Source: Pseudomonadota bacterium (lineage in GTDB: Bacteria; Pseudomonadota; Alphaproteobacteria; UBA1280; UBA12223). Taken from it: a stretch of 21,898 nt of DNA. Location: the NCBI GenBank assembly GCA_002937495.1, contig PTJW01000005.1, positions 1 to 21,898 of the forward strand, given 5' to 3'. The notes beneath the pieces are model-generated. The model saw only the letters and a program-made list of their open reading frames with translations. It was not told the DNA's origin and ran no database searches. The position numbers were made by a program, and so were the translations under genes. Below, one piece after another: positions 1 through 8,900 of this stretch; position 1 is the stretch's first letter, and each line of letters opens with the position of its first letter.

Positions 1-351
1 GGTCCAGCGCCATTAATTGCTTTAGCTGTTTTAATTTCAGAATTTATCACATTATTTATTTTTAAAGGTAATACAAATTTAGCCTCTACTAGTACTTTAC
101 AAGAAATAGCAGCAAATTATGAAACTGTAAATAACACAAAACAAATTGGTGATGTTATGTTTACAGTTTATGCATATCCGTTTATTTTAATTTCATTAAT
201 ATTATTAGTAGCTATGGTTGGTGCTATTGTACTAACATTTGTTAAGCAAAAAAATAGAAAACAGCAAGATATTTACAAGCAAGTTCACAGATCTAGAGAT
301 GAAGCAGTTGAGCTTAAAAAAGTAAAATCAGGCTCAGGCGTTAATTTTTAA
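1..351 (+). CDS. nuoJ: NADH-quinone oxidoreductase subunit J, C-terminal part (5' end outside window)
   Basis: An open frame enters from the left edge and ends in TAA; the first visible codons read GPAPLIALAVLISEF. Only about 116 C-terminal residues are present. The ATG at 157 is internal, because the frame is open and hydrophobic upstream of it. The visible part has a hydrophobic segment, a hydrophilic loop of about 25 residues, a second membrane helix (FILISLILLVAMVGAIVLT) and a basic tail, which is the expected end of NuoJ/Nqo10, a membrane-arm subunit of complex I. Sequence identity alone is weak in this family. The call rests mainly on nuoK, nuoL, nuoM and nuoN following directly in canonical order, with nuoK starting 14 bases downstream. 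Confidence 0.9.
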   Translation, partial: GPAPLIALAVLISEFITLFIFKGNTNLASTSTLQEIAANYETVNNTKQIGDVMFTVYAYPFILISLILLVAMVGAIVLTFVKQKNRKQQDIYKQVHRSRDEAVELKKVKSGSGVNF

Positions 352-365
352 ATAGGGGATAGAAA

Positions 366-665
366 ATGTTAGAAGTAGGATTAACTCATTTTACAGTACT
401 TTCGCTAATTATTTTTGCAATTGGTATTGTTGGTTTAGCTTATAATAGAAAAAACATTATTTCTATTTTAATTTGCTTAGAGCTTGTATTATTAAGCTGT
501 AACTTAAACTTTGTTGCAGGTTCTGCATTTTTTAAAGATGTTGAAGGCCAAATTTACACATTCTTCACGCTTTCAATTGCTGCAGCAGAAGTTGCAATTG
601 GTTTAGCATTAATTGTTGCTCTATTTAAGCAAATCGGCAGCATTAACTTAGATAAAATTAAATAA
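366..665 (+). CDS. nuoK: NADH-quinone oxidoreductase subunit K
   Basis: Encodes 99 residues, the usual length of NuoK/Nqo11, with three hydrophobic helices. The two membrane-buried glutamates typical of the family are visible: E39 in LICLELVLLS and E75 in AAAEVAIGLAL. These belong to the proton-channel path of the complex I membrane arm. The gene lies 14 bases after nuoJ behind a GGGGATAGA ribosome-binding stretch and 18 bases before nuoL. It is cotranscribed with the rest of the nuo operon. Confidence 0.97.
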   Translation: MLEVGLTHFTVLSLIIFAIGIVGLAYNRKNIISILICLELVLLSCNLNFVAGSAFFKDVEGQIYTFFTLSIAAAEVAIGLALIVALFKQIGSINLDKIK

Positions 666-683
666 AAAAGAAGGTAATCTATT

Positions 684-2579
684 ATGTTATATAAATTATC
701 AGTTTTTCTACCATTTATAGGCTTTGTTATTTTAGGTTTAGCAAGTTTATTTAAATTAGAAGCTGTAAAAGCAAAATTACCAGTTTTTGCAACAGTATTA
801 TTAGGTTTAAGCTGTGCAATTAACTCATATATGTTTTATGAATATTTTATTGGTTCAAAAGCTTCAGAAGTTTTAATGTTAGCAAACTGGATTAATGCAT
901 CTGGCTTTAGTGTAGATTTTGCTATTTTATTAGATAAACTATCTGTTTTAATGCTATTTGTTGTTAGCTTAATTTCATTTTTAGTTCATACATATTCATT
1001 AGAATATATGAAAGGAGAAAAAGGAATTGTAAGGTTTTACTCATACCTTGGTTTATTTACATTTGTAATGTATATGCTGGTAGCAGCTCCAAACTTAATG
1101 CAACTATTTTTAGGTTGGGAAGGTGTTGGTGTAGCATCATACTTATTAATTGGCTTTTGGTATTCAAAAGATTCTGCAAGTGCAGCAAGTATGAAAGCAT
1201 TCATTATTAACAGAATTGCAGACTTAGCACTAATTACAGCGATGATTTTACTATTTAAGAACTTATCAAGCTTAGATTTTGCAGTTTTATTAAGTGCTGA
1301 AAGCTTAGAGGTTTTAAAACAGTCTGGTGAGCTTAACTTAATTGCTTTACTATTATTTATTGGTGCAATGGGTAAATCTGCTCAGTTTGGTTTCCACACT
1401 TGGTTACCTGATGCAATGGAAGGGCCAACGCCAGTTTCTGCATTAATTCACTCAGCAACAATGGTTTCAGCAGGTGTATTTTTAGTTGTTAGAATGTCTG
1501 AACTTTACTCAGTATCTGAAGTTATGAATGTAATTGCTATTGTTGGTATGGTTACAGCTTTATTTGCTTCATTAGTTGGTTTAGCTCAAAGAGACATTAA
1601 AAAAGTAATTGCATACTCAACATGTTCACAGCTTGGTTATATGTTCTTTGCTTGTGGTATTGGTGCTTATTCAGCTGCAATGTTCCATTTATTTACTCAT
1701 GCATTTTTTAAGGCTTTATTATTCTTAGGTGCAGGATCTGTTATTCATGCAGCACATCACCAGCAAGATATGTTTAAATTAGGTGGTTTAGGCAAATTAA
1801 TGCCATTTACATTTATTTTAATGTGGGTTGGTTCATTAGGTTTATTAGGTGTTCCACCATTTAGTGGATACTTCTCGAAAGACTTTATTTTAGAGGCAGC
1901 CTTTATGCTGCATTCTGATATTGGCTTGTGGGTTTATATTGTAGGTACATTTGGTGCAATGCTAACAGCAATTTATTCGTGTAGAGTAATTTTCTTAGTA
2001 TTTAATAAGCCAACAAAATTATCATCAGAGGATTTAGCGCATGTTCATGAGGTTAAGTTAGTTATGTTAATTCCAATGGCTATTTTAGGTTTGGGTGCTA
2101 TATTTGCTGGTTACTTAGGTTTTGCCATGACAGAAACAGACTTTTGGCAAGGTGCAATTACTCAAGCAAACCAAAAAGCTATTGAAAATATTCATCATAT
2201 TCCATTTTATGCAAAATATTTACCTTTAGTTTTAGTTATTATTGGTTCATTACTTGCTTATTTTGTAATTATTAAAGCTAAAGGTGTTAAGTTTCTTGCT
2301 AAATTTGATTGTGTAAAAAATGTATTTGAAAATAAATTTTATATTGATGAGCTTTATGCAAATACATTCGAACGATTGTTTAAGTTAACAGCTTCAGTTT
2401 CATATATGTTTGATAGATGTGTTGTAGATGGATTTGTTAACTTTGTATCAAAAGTAGTTATGAAGCTATCAAAAATTGTAAGAAGAATGCAAACAGGGCT
2501 GGTTTATGATTATAACTTTGTATTCTTATTAGTGCTTATTGTTGCACTAGCGGTATTTATCTTTAAAAATATTTATTAG
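684..2579 (+). CDS. nuoL: NADH-quinone oxidoreductase subunit L
   Basis: The 631-residue product is an antiporter-like proton-pumping subunit at the distal end of the complex I membrane arm, and is close to normal length. Key features are E146 in LFLGWEGVGVASYLLIGFW, the channel lysine K231 in GAMGKSAQFGFHTWLPDAME, the following PTPVSALIHSATM segment, and a C-terminal extension containing the lateral amphipathic helix region and a last membrane helix. A GAAGG ribosome-binding site precedes the ATG. The TAG stop is embedded in TTAGGAGC, so the stop codon overlaps the Shine-Dalgarno of nuoM, consistent with translational coupling. Confidence 0.98.
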   Translation: MLYKLSVFLPFIGFVILGLASLFKLEAVKAKLPVFATVLLGLSCAINSYMFYEYFIGSKASEVLMLANWINASGFSVDFAILLDKLSVLMLFVVSLISFLVHTYSLEYMKGEKGIVRFYSYLGLFTFVMYMLVAAPNLMQLFLGWEGVGVASYLLIGFWYSKDSASAASMKAFIINRIADLALITAMILLFKNLSSLDFAVLLSAESLEVLKQSGELNLIALLLFIGAMGKSAQFGFHTWLPDAMEGPTPVSALIHSATMVSAGVFLVVRMSELYSVSEVMNVIAIVGMVTALFASLVGLAQRDIKKVIAYSTCSQLGYMFFACGIGAYSAAMFHLFTHAFFKALLFLGAGSVIHAAHHQQDMFKLGGLGKLMPFTFILMWVGSLGLLGVPPFSGYFSKDFILEAAFMLHSDIGLWVYIVGTFGAMLTAIYSCRVIFLVFNKPTKLSSEDLAHVHEVKLVMLIPMAILGLGAIFAGYLGFAMTETDFWQGAITQANQKAIENIHHIPFYAKYLPLVLVIIGSLLAYFVIIKAKGVKFLAKFDCVKNVFENKFYIDELYANTFERLFKLTASVSYMFDRCVVDGFVNFVSKVVMKLSKIVRRMQTGLVYDYNFVFLLVLIVALAVFIFKNIY

Positions 2580-2592
2580 GAGCTATAAAATA

Positions 2593-4053
2593 ATGGATTT
2601 TCCAATTTTATCAATATTAACATTTATGCCAATTTTACTTTCTGTATTTGTAATGTTTGCCAGAAAGTCATGCCAATCTAAAATTACAGCAATTATTGTT
2701 AGTTCTGCAAACTTTATATTATCATTATTATTACTTGTAAAGTATGATGCATTAAATACAAGTATGCAGTTTGTAGAATTTTCTAAGTGGATTGAGTCTT
2801 TTAATATTAATTATCATTTAGGGGTTGATGGTATAAGTATTGTTTTAATTGTTTTAACAACATTATTAAGTTTACTTGCTGTTATATTTTCAGATCATAA
2901 CTTAAAAAGACCAAGAGTGTACTTTTCAGCCTTTTTAATTTTACAAGGATTAGCAATAGGCTTATTTAGTGCTGTAGATATGATACTGTTTTATGTGTTT
3001 TTTGAGGCTATGCTTATTCCAATGTTCTTAATTATTGGTTTGTGGGGTGGCGAAAACAGAATTTATGCAACATTTAAGTTCTTCTTATACACATTATTTG
3101 GTTCTGTGCTGTTTTTAGTTGCTTTAGTTGTTATTTATATGCAAACAGGATCATTTGATTTAGGCTCATGGGTTCATTATTCAGGTTTAGAATATCAACA
3201 CTGGTTATTTGTTGCTTTATTTATTGCATTTGCTATTAAAGTTCCGATGATTGGTGTTCATACATGGTTACCAGATGCTCACGTTCAAGCTCCTACAGCC
3301 GGTTCTGTAATGCTTGCAGGTGTGTTATTAAAAGTTGGTACATATGCAATGCTAAGAATTATTATTCCAGTTTTACCAGAAGCAACTTTAGACTATGCAA
3401 CAATTGTTATGGGCTTAAGTGCAGCTGCTATTATTTATGCATCATTTTTAGCATTTGCTCAAAAAGATATTAAAAAGATGATTGCTTATAGTTCAATTGC
3501 TCATATGGGCTTTATTACATTAGGTTTATTCTCATTAAATGATTTAGCGGTAGAAGGTGCAGTTATGCAAATGATTAATCATGGTTTAGTATCTGGTGGT
3601 TTATTCTTTGCAATTGGTGTTATTTATAATCGTTTACACACAAGAGATTTAGATAAGTTTGGTGAATTAGCTGATAAAATGCCTATTTATGCATTTGTAT
3701 TTATGGTTCTATTATTAGCAAGTGTTGGTTTGCCAGTTACAGCAAACTTTATTGGTGAAATTACTATTTTAGTAGGTAGCTTTGTTTCTTCACCAACATT
3801 TACAATTATTTCAGTAACGGGTATTTTACTTGGTGCATGTTATATGCTTAAGCTATATCGTGAGATGTTCTTTAAAGCTACATCAAACCCTGATATTGCA
3901 AATGTTAAAGACTTAACAGCAAAAGAAATTTTAGTATTTTTACCATTACTAATTTTAATTATTGTACTAGGTGTTCAGCCAAACTTAATTTTTGGTATTA
4001 TTGATTCATCAGTTCAACAAATTTTAAGCCCATATTTATTACAAGGAGTATAA
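2593..4053 (+). CDS. nuoM: NADH-quinone oxidoreductase subunit M
   Basis: The 486-residue polytopic product is the second antiporter-like subunit of complex I. E138 (VFFEAMLIPMFLIIGLWGG), K216 (AFAIKVPMIGVHTWLPDAH) and K247 (MLAGVLLKVGTYAMLR) match the conserved charged residues of the NuoM proton channel. Its length is normal. The gene starts 13 bases after nuoL and is followed one base later by nuoN. The Shine-Dalgarno AAGGAG for nuoN lies inside the last codons of nuoM. Confidence 0.98.
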   Translation: MDFPILSILTFMPILLSVFVMFARKSCQSKITAIIVSSANFILSLLLLVKYDALNTSMQFVEFSKWIESFNINYHLGVDGISIVLIVLTTLLSLLAVIFSDHNLKRPRVYFSAFLILQGLAIGLFSAVDMILFYVFFEAMLIPMFLIIGLWGGENRIYATFKFFLYTLFGSVLFLVALVVIYMQTGSFDLGSWVHYSGLEYQHWLFVALFIAFAIKVPMIGVHTWLPDAHVQAPTAGSVMLAGVLLKVGTYAMLRIIIPVLPEATLDYATIVMGLSAAAIIYASFLAFAQKDIKKMIAYSSIAHMGFITLGLFSLNDLAVEGAVMQMINHGLVSGGLFFAIGVIYNRLHTRDLDKFGELADKMPIYAFVFMVLLLASVGLPVTANFIGEITILVGSFVSSPTFTIISVTGILLGACYMLKLYREMFFKATSNPDIANVKDLTAKEILVFLPLLILIIVLGVQPNLIFGIIDSSVQQILSPYLLQGV

Positions 4054-4054
4054 A

Positions 4055-5500
4055 ATGTTAGAAAACTTTACAGCTTTATTACCAGAAGTATTTTTAGCAG
4101 GTGTTACATTATTTGCTTTAGTGGTTGGTGTATTTTCAAAGCCAGAAAATCAGTTTAAAAATGCTCAGGTAATTAGTATTTCAGGATTAATTTCTGTTTT
4201 AGCATTATTTTATGTTTCAGTAGGTTCAAAAGGTTTAAACCCAACTGTTCCTACAAGTGCAGAAATTTTTGCAAACGGAATGTTTTTCTCGTATAACTTT
4301 ACAGTTATTATGAAAATTTTAATCACAATTTGTGCAATTGTATTATTATTACTAGCTAGACCTTTCTTAGAAACTAAGCAACACTTAAAGTTTGAATATA
4401 ATATTTTATTCTTAACTGCTGTTTTAGGTGCTTTTGTTGCTGTATCAACATTAAACTTAATTGTTATGTTTATTGGTCTAGAGTTATTAAGCTTTAGTTT
4501 ATATGTACTAGTTGGCTTTGTTAGAGATTCTAAAATTACAGTTAAATCTGCAAATAAATACTTTATTGTGGGTTCTATTGCTTCAAGCTTAATGCTTTAT
4601 GGTATTTCATTAGTATATGTAACAACAGGTGGGGTTTCATACGAATCACTAGCATTATTTATCGAGAAAGCAGGTATTTTTAACTTACCTTTTGAAATGT
4701 TCTTGGCTTTAATTTTAATTTTAATGGCTCTATTATTTAAAATTGCTATTGTTCCGTTACATTTTTATATATCAGATGTTTTAGTTGGTTCAAACAGACC
4801 TGTTTTAGGATTTATTTCTACAGTAAGTAAAATTGTAGGATTAATGGTATTATTCCAAATTTTAGTAATTATTTTACCAGTACATGCAGCTCCGATTGAC
4901 TATTACACATTAATGTTAACATTAGCTATTATTAGTGTATTTGTTGGTTCAGCATATGCTTTAAGAGAAAACAACATTAATAGATTTTTAGCATACTCAA
5001 GTATTAATAATGCAGGCTTTATGTTAATTACTGTTATGGTTACAGATTTTGGTAGCTTATTATTCTATCTTGTAAACTACTGTTTAGTTACGTTAGCTTT
5101 AGTGAGCTTCTTATTAAGTTTTAAAGTTAGAGGTGAGTACATTAAAACAATTCAAGATTTAGCATTTATTACTAAAAAGAATCACAAGTTTGCATTATTG
5201 GGTGTATTTTTAATTTTTGCATTATCAGGTATTCCTCCTTTTGTAATGTTTTATGCTAAATTATTAGTAATTCAAAACTTAGTAGCTATGGGCTTCATTA
5301 CTGCAGCTGTGTTACTTGTTATTGGTAGTGTAATTTCTGCTGCTTATTGCTTACGCTTAATTAAGTACATTTACTTAGCAGATAAAGATGCAGATGTATC
5401 TATTCAAAAAATTCCATTTGCTAAGCTAATTACATATTTATTGTTTATTTTAATTTTAGTATTTAGTCTTTTACCAGATACTGTACTATATATTTTTTAA
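4055..5500 (+). CDS. nuoN: NADH-quinone oxidoreductase subunit N
   Basis: The 481-residue polytopic product is the third antiporter-like subunit and the last gene of the nuo operon. E143 (MFIGLELLSFSLYVLVGF) and K229 (ALLFKIAIVPLHFYISDV) are present. The segment after K229, usually HxWxPDxYxGxPxP in the family, reads HFYISDVLVGSNRP here, so it keeps the histidine and the aspartate but loses the tryptophan and the first proline. Order and spacing make the assignment secure. birA follows after 15 bases, the common alphaproteobacterial arrangement. Confidence 0.96.
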   Translation: MLENFTALLPEVFLAGVTLFALVVGVFSKPENQFKNAQVISISGLISVLALFYVSVGSKGLNPTVPTSAEIFANGMFFSYNFTVIMKILITICAIVLLLLARPFLETKQHLKFEYNILFLTAVLGAFVAVSTLNLIVMFIGLELLSFSLYVLVGFVRDSKITVKSANKYFIVGSIASSLMLYGISLVYVTTGGVSYESLALFIEKAGIFNLPFEMFLALILILMALLFKIAIVPLHFYISDVLVGSNRPVLGFISTVSKIVGLMVLFQILVIILPVHAAPIDYYTLMLTLAIISVFVGSAYALRENNINRFLAYSSINNAGFMLITVMVTDFGSLLFYLVNYCLVTLALVSFLLSFKVRGEYIKTIQDLAFITKKNHKFALLGVFLIFALSGIPPFVMFYAKLLVIQNLVAMGFITAAVLLVIGSVISAAYCLRLIKYIYLADKDADVSIQKIPFAKLITYLLFILILVFSLLPDTVLYIF

Positions 5501-5515
5501 TTAAGAGATTTTTAT

Positions 5516-6244
5516 ATGTTTGATCTAAGCAAAGTAACTATTGATAACTTCACTTATTTATCAGAAACAACATCAACAATTGATGTTATTAAAGATATGG
5601 CTAAAAAAGGTGCAGAAGAATATACTTGCTGCTTAGCTGAAGTTCAAACAAAAGGTAGGGGTCGTTTTCAGCGAGTTTGGCAAACATATCCCTACAAGTC
5701 TCTGGCTTTTTCATTCTTGCTTTATGATTTTCAAGAAGTTGTACCTTTGGTGCTTTGCTGCTCATTACATAGAGTTTTAAACGAAAAATACAAAGCAAAG
5801 GTTGCAATAAAGTGGCCTAATGATATATACTATGACAACAAAAAGCTTTCTGGTATTTTAGTGGAGAGCTATCCTTTAAGTAATAACAAAAGAGCTTATG
5901 TTGTAGGTATAGGTTTAAATATTTTTATAGATGAAGATAAACTAGACATGGTTGGTTTCTTACAAGATGCCACAAGTGTTGAAATATCTAGAGAAATTCT
6001 ATTAGTAGACCTTTTTGAACAAATTAAAAAAGACATACAATTGCTTAAAGTGGATGGTTTTGTGCCATTTAAACAATATTTTATGCAAAACTGTTTATTT
6101 GTAAATCAAGAAATTACAATTACAAATAACGATAAGTTAGATAACGGCATATTTGTTGGCATAAATGACAATGGTTACTTGATTTTAAAACAAAAAGAGG
6201 TTATATTGGACATCTCTGCTGGACAGATTGTCCAAGAAAAATAG
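5516..6244 (+). CDS. birA: Biotin--[acetyl-CoA-carboxylase] ligase (class I, no DNA-binding domain)
   Basis: The 242-residue product activates biotin to biotinyl-AMP and transfers it to the lysine of biotin carboxyl carrier domains. The adenylate-binding loop GRGRFQRVW (from residue 47), KWPND at 99-103 and the catalytic-lysine segment KKLSGILVE with K110 are all visible. A small C-terminal SH3-like region follows (NGIFVGINDNGYLIL). The protein begins directly with the catalytic domain, so it lacks the N-terminal winged helix of E. coli BirA and should not act as a repressor. It sits between nuoN and coaX, as in many alphaproteobacteria. Confidence 0.95.
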   Translation: MFDLSKVTIDNFTYLSETTSTIDVIKDMAKKGAEEYTCCLAEVQTKGRGRFQRVWQTYPYKSLAFSFLLYDFQEVVPLVLCCSLHRVLNEKYKAKVAIKWPNDIYYDNKKLSGILVESYPLSNNKRAYVVGIGLNIFIDEDKLDMVGFLQDATSVEISREILLVDLFEQIKKDIQLLKVDGFVPFKQYFMQNCLFVNQEITITNNDKLDNGIFVGINDNGYLILKQKEVILDISAGQIVQEK

Positions 6245-6248
6245 TTAA

Positions 6249-7049
6249 ATGGAACTAAACAAAAAATATGTACTAACAGTTATTTCTGGTAATAAAAACA
6301 TTGTTTTTGGTATTTTTGATGACAAAAACAACATGGTAAAAAAATATAGAATAGGCAAGCCAGAAGGTACATCAGCAGATGAATATGCAGTGTTTTTAAG
6401 AAACTGCTTTAAAGAAGACAATATTGCATTAACGCAAATAGTAGGGGTTATATTAGGAATTACAAACCATGAGGTACGACGCCCCCTTGAAAGTGTAGTA
6501 AGACGAACTTTTAACTTAACACCAATTTTTGTTACAGAAGGTACAAAAACAGGAGTTAAAATTGATTATAGAAGTGATGGTGGACTATCAGCAGATAGAA
6601 TTGCAAACATAGTTGCAGCCAAAAATCTATACCCAGTGGAAGATAAAGTAACAATTATTATTGATTTTGGTTTTAAAACAGTAATAGATGTTATTGGAAA
6701 AAAAGGTGAATATATTGGTGGTATTATTACCGTAGGTGAAGATATGGTGCATGAAAGTTTATCAAATCTTAAAACTTCATTGCCTCGAGTAGAAAATCTT
6801 GACTCGCCTAAGTTAATTGGTAATACATTAAAAAAATCACTACAGTCAGGTTCTTATTGGACAGTTATTTATGCTGTTAAAGGATACCTTTATGACTTTA
6901 AAAAAGAATTAAACGATGATAATGCAAGTATAATCATAACAGGTGGTTATGGCGAAGGTTATCTTGAATATATTAAAAATGACAGAGTAGATTATGACCT
7001 AACATTAAAAGGGTTAAAATTAATTTACGATAAAAATAAAAAGAGCTAG
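6249..7049 (+). CDS. coaX: Divergent type III pantothenate kinase (CoaX/Baf family), possibly inactive
   Basis: The 266-residue product has the normal length for CoaX, the ASKHA-fold kinase that phosphorylates pantothenate in coenzyme A synthesis. Family landmarks are recognisable: VISGNKNIVFGIFD at the N terminus, SADRIANIVAA at 114-124, IIDFGFKTVIDV from 137 and GGIITVGEDMV from 157. Several normally invariant residues are changed. The phosphate-loop aspartate of DxGNT is I12, the threonine is K16, GADR reads SADR, DFGTATT reads DFGFKTV, and the proline of the GGxIxPG motif is valine. D116-R117 of the DR pair is kept. The gene lies four bases after birA and before rnj, the conserved position of coaX. 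The ancestry is well supported, but kinase activity is doubtful. Confidence 0.8.
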   Translation: MELNKKYVLTVISGNKNIVFGIFDDKNNMVKKYRIGKPEGTSADEYAVFLRNCFKEDNIALTQIVGVILGITNHEVRRPLESVVRRTFNLTPIFVTEGTKTGVKIDYRSDGGLSADRIANIVAAKNLYPVEDKVTIIIDFGFKTVIDVIGKKGEYIGGIITVGEDMVHESLSNLKTSLPRVENLDSPKLIGNTLKKSLQSGSYWTVIYAVKGYLYDFKKELNDDNASIIITGGYGEGYLEYIKNDRVDYDLTLKGLKLIYDKNKKS

Positions 7050-7090
7050 TTCTTGCTTAAACTTTTCCTTAAAAGTTTAAGCTAGCTTTT
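7044..7090 (+). terminator. Strong hairpin between coaX and rnj (terminator, attenuator or processing site)
   Basis: A perfect 12-bp inverted repeat, GCTTAAACTTTT at 7055-7066 and AAAAGTTTAAGC at 7071-7082, closes a CCTT loop. An alternative outer stem pairs AGCTAG (7044-7049, containing the coaX stop) with CTAGCT (7082-7087). A short T run (7087-7090) follows. The layout resembles an intrinsic terminator, but the rnj start codon is only about 20 bases further on, leaving no room for a separate rnj promoter. Partial termination or an RNA-processing site within a coaX-rnj transcript is equally plausible. Confidence 0.6.
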
Positions 7091-7110
7091 ATAAAACAAA
7101 AAGGAAAAGT

Positions 7111-8799
7111 ATGAAAAAGTACATGAAAATTATCCCGCTAGGTGGAGTGGGTAAAATTGGTTACAGAAACTGCACAGTTTATGAAAGCCAAGACTCTATT
7201 GTAGTTGTAGATATGGGTTTAGCATTCCCTGAAGGAGCTACTCCAGGTATTGACTTTACAATTGTTGATACAAACTACTTAGAAAAAAACATTAAAAAAG
7301 TAAAAGCTATTGTAATTACACATGGTCACTTTGACCATATCGGTGGTTTAGTGCATATGTGGCAAAAAGTTCCAGTTAAACTTTATGCTATGCCATTTTC
7401 AATGGAAGTTATTAAATCTCAATTTGATTATAAAAAAGCTAAAATGCCAACTGATTATGAATTAATGGAGTTTGGTAAAGAGTATAAAATTGATAAAAAC
7501 TTTAGCTTTGAAATGGTTCAGGTAATGCATTCTATTCCACAAAGTGGTGGTGTATACTTTAAAATTAATGATAAAAAAGTATTCCACATTTCAGACTACA
7601 GGTTTGATGATGCTCCAATTTTACCAGAAAGAACAAACTATAAGCGTTTAGAAGAAATTGGTAATGATAAACTAGACATGCTATTGGTTGACTCAACATC
7701 TGCATTTTCTGAAGATAACCCAACAGAAACAGATGTTAAAGAAAATACATTAAAAGCATTCCAAGAGGCTGAAAAGGCTATTGCTATTTGTTGTTTCTCA
7801 TCAAACGTATCAAGAGTGTTAATGACTTTACAGTTAGCAGAAATGCTAGATAGAAAAGTTGTTGTATTAGGTTCGTCTTTACAAAGAATGATGGAATCAG
7901 CAGTTAGAACTGGTATTATTGATGCTAAATTAGTAGAAAAAGTAGCTAGAAAAACTGAAGATGTAGGCAATATTGGTAGAGAAAAGCTAATTTACTTAGG
8001 TACAGGTTCTCAAGGTGAGGAAATGTCGGCAATGGCTCGTTTAGCAAGAGATGAGCTTAGAGGTGTAAGGTTAAAAGAAGGTGATGTGTTAGTTCATTCA
8101 GCAACAGCAATTCCAGGTAATGAAGATTCAGTTTGGGATATGTTTGAGCTTATGGCTAAAAAAGGTGTTGAAGTTAAAGCAAGACACAATGGTTATAAAA
8201 TACACGCTTCAGGACATGCTAGCAGAAAAGACCTTATTAGAATGTTCCATATTATGAAGCCTAAAGTTATTGTTCCTATTCATGGTACAACACAGCATAT
8301 GCACGAAGTTGAAAGAATTATTGATGAGCAAACTCATTCAGTACCTTGCACAATTGCATACCGTGAGTTTATCCAAATTGATGAAGAAAATATGCTAGAA
8401 GTTCATGACTTTAACGAAAACAAACTTCTTAAAGAAACAGGTGAGTTTGCTGTTGATGGTGCATGGCAAATACCATTAGAAGATTATTTTATTTTCAGAC
8501 AAAGAAAATTCATGCATGAAGAAGGTGCGGTATTTATTTCAATGGCTTTAAATAAAGCAGGTATGATTGTTTCTCAGCCGTCGATTACTTCAAAAGGTTT
8601 AGGTGATGAAGATAAGCTAAAAGAAGTTTATACATATGCTTTAACAAATATTTACCGTCAAATGAAAGCAAATAACATGGATAGAGCTATTAAAGATATT
8701 GAAAAAGCTCGTGAAGTTGTTAGAATTGCAGGTCGTCGTGCATTTATTCAGCACAGAGGTAAAAAACCTATGACAGTTGTAGATTTTGTTAAAATATAG
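7111..8799 (+). CDS. rnj: Ribonuclease J
   Basis: The 562-residue product is a metallo-beta-lactamase/beta-CASP ribonuclease with 5' exonuclease and endonuclease activity in mRNA decay and RNA maturation. Metal-binding HGHFDHIGG gives H71, H73, D75 and H76. Further landmarks are VMHSIPQSGGVYF, HISDYRFDDAP, the beta-CASP segment HSATAIPGNEDS, HASGHASRKDL and IHGTTQHMHEVE. Length is normal for RNase J. The usual GGVGEIG start motif reads GGVGKIG. The start ATG is chosen because AAAAAGGAAA lies just upstream. The position after birA-coaX is a conserved alphaproteobacterial arrangement. A Rho-independent terminator follows. Confidence 0.96.
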   Translation: MKKYMKIIPLGGVGKIGYRNCTVYESQDSIVVVDMGLAFPEGATPGIDFTIVDTNYLEKNIKKVKAIVITHGHFDHIGGLVHMWQKVPVKLYAMPFSMEVIKSQFDYKKAKMPTDYELMEFGKEYKIDKNFSFEMVQVMHSIPQSGGVYFKINDKKVFHISDYRFDDAPILPERTNYKRLEEIGNDKLDMLLVDSTSAFSEDNPTETDVKENTLKAFQEAEKAIAICCFSSNVSRVLMTLQLAEMLDRKVVVLGSSLQRMMESAVRTGIIDAKLVEKVARKTEDVGNIGREKLIYLGTGSQGEEMSAMARLARDELRGVRLKEGDVLVHSATAIPGNEDSVWDMFELMAKKGVEVKARHNGYKIHASGHASRKDLIRMFHIMKPKVIVPIHGTTQHMHEVERIIDEQTHSVPCTIAYREFIQIDEENMLEVHDFNENKLLKETGEFAVDGAWQIPLEDYFIFRQRKFMHEEGAVFISMALNKAGMIVSQPSITSKGLGDEDKLKEVYTYALTNIYRQMKANNMDRAIKDIEKAREVVRIAGRRAFIQHRGKKPMTVVDFVKI

Positions 8800-8832
8800 T
8801 AGCAAAATTATCACATGTACTATTTATAAAAA

Positions 8833-8862
8833 GCCAGCTTAATTGTAAGTTGGCTTCTTTTA
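8833..8862 (+). terminator. Rho-independent terminator after rnj
   Basis: GCCAGCTT (8833-8840) pairs with AAGTTGGC (8847-8854), an 8-bp stem with one G-T pair and a six-base loop, followed by a T-rich tail TTCTTTTAT. It closes the transcript that contains rnj. Confidence 0.8.
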
Positions 8863-8871
8863 TAGTAATCT
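8843..8871 (+). promoter_or_regulatory. Possible sigma-70-type promoter for the pilin operon
   Basis: TTGTAA (8843-8848), a 17-base spacer and TAATCT (8866-8871) stand 30 bases before the first pilin gene. The -35 box overlaps the loop and arm of the rnj terminator, and in DNA this A+T-rich such matches arise by chance. It is offered only because the pilin run needs a promoter and the gap is short. Confidence 0.3.
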
Positions 8872-8900
8872 AAAAGTTAGTAATATAGGAGAATACTAAT

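Noticed and set aside
157..351. Separate small membrane protein starting at the ATG at 157
   Set aside because: The frame is open to the left edge with hydrophobic NuoJ-like residues, so this ATG is internal to nuoJ.
7638..7970. A 110-codon open frame on the - strand inside rnj
   Set aside because: It is Ser/Thr/Asn-rich and lies in the antisense of a well-conserved beta-CASP region, with no sign of independent coding.
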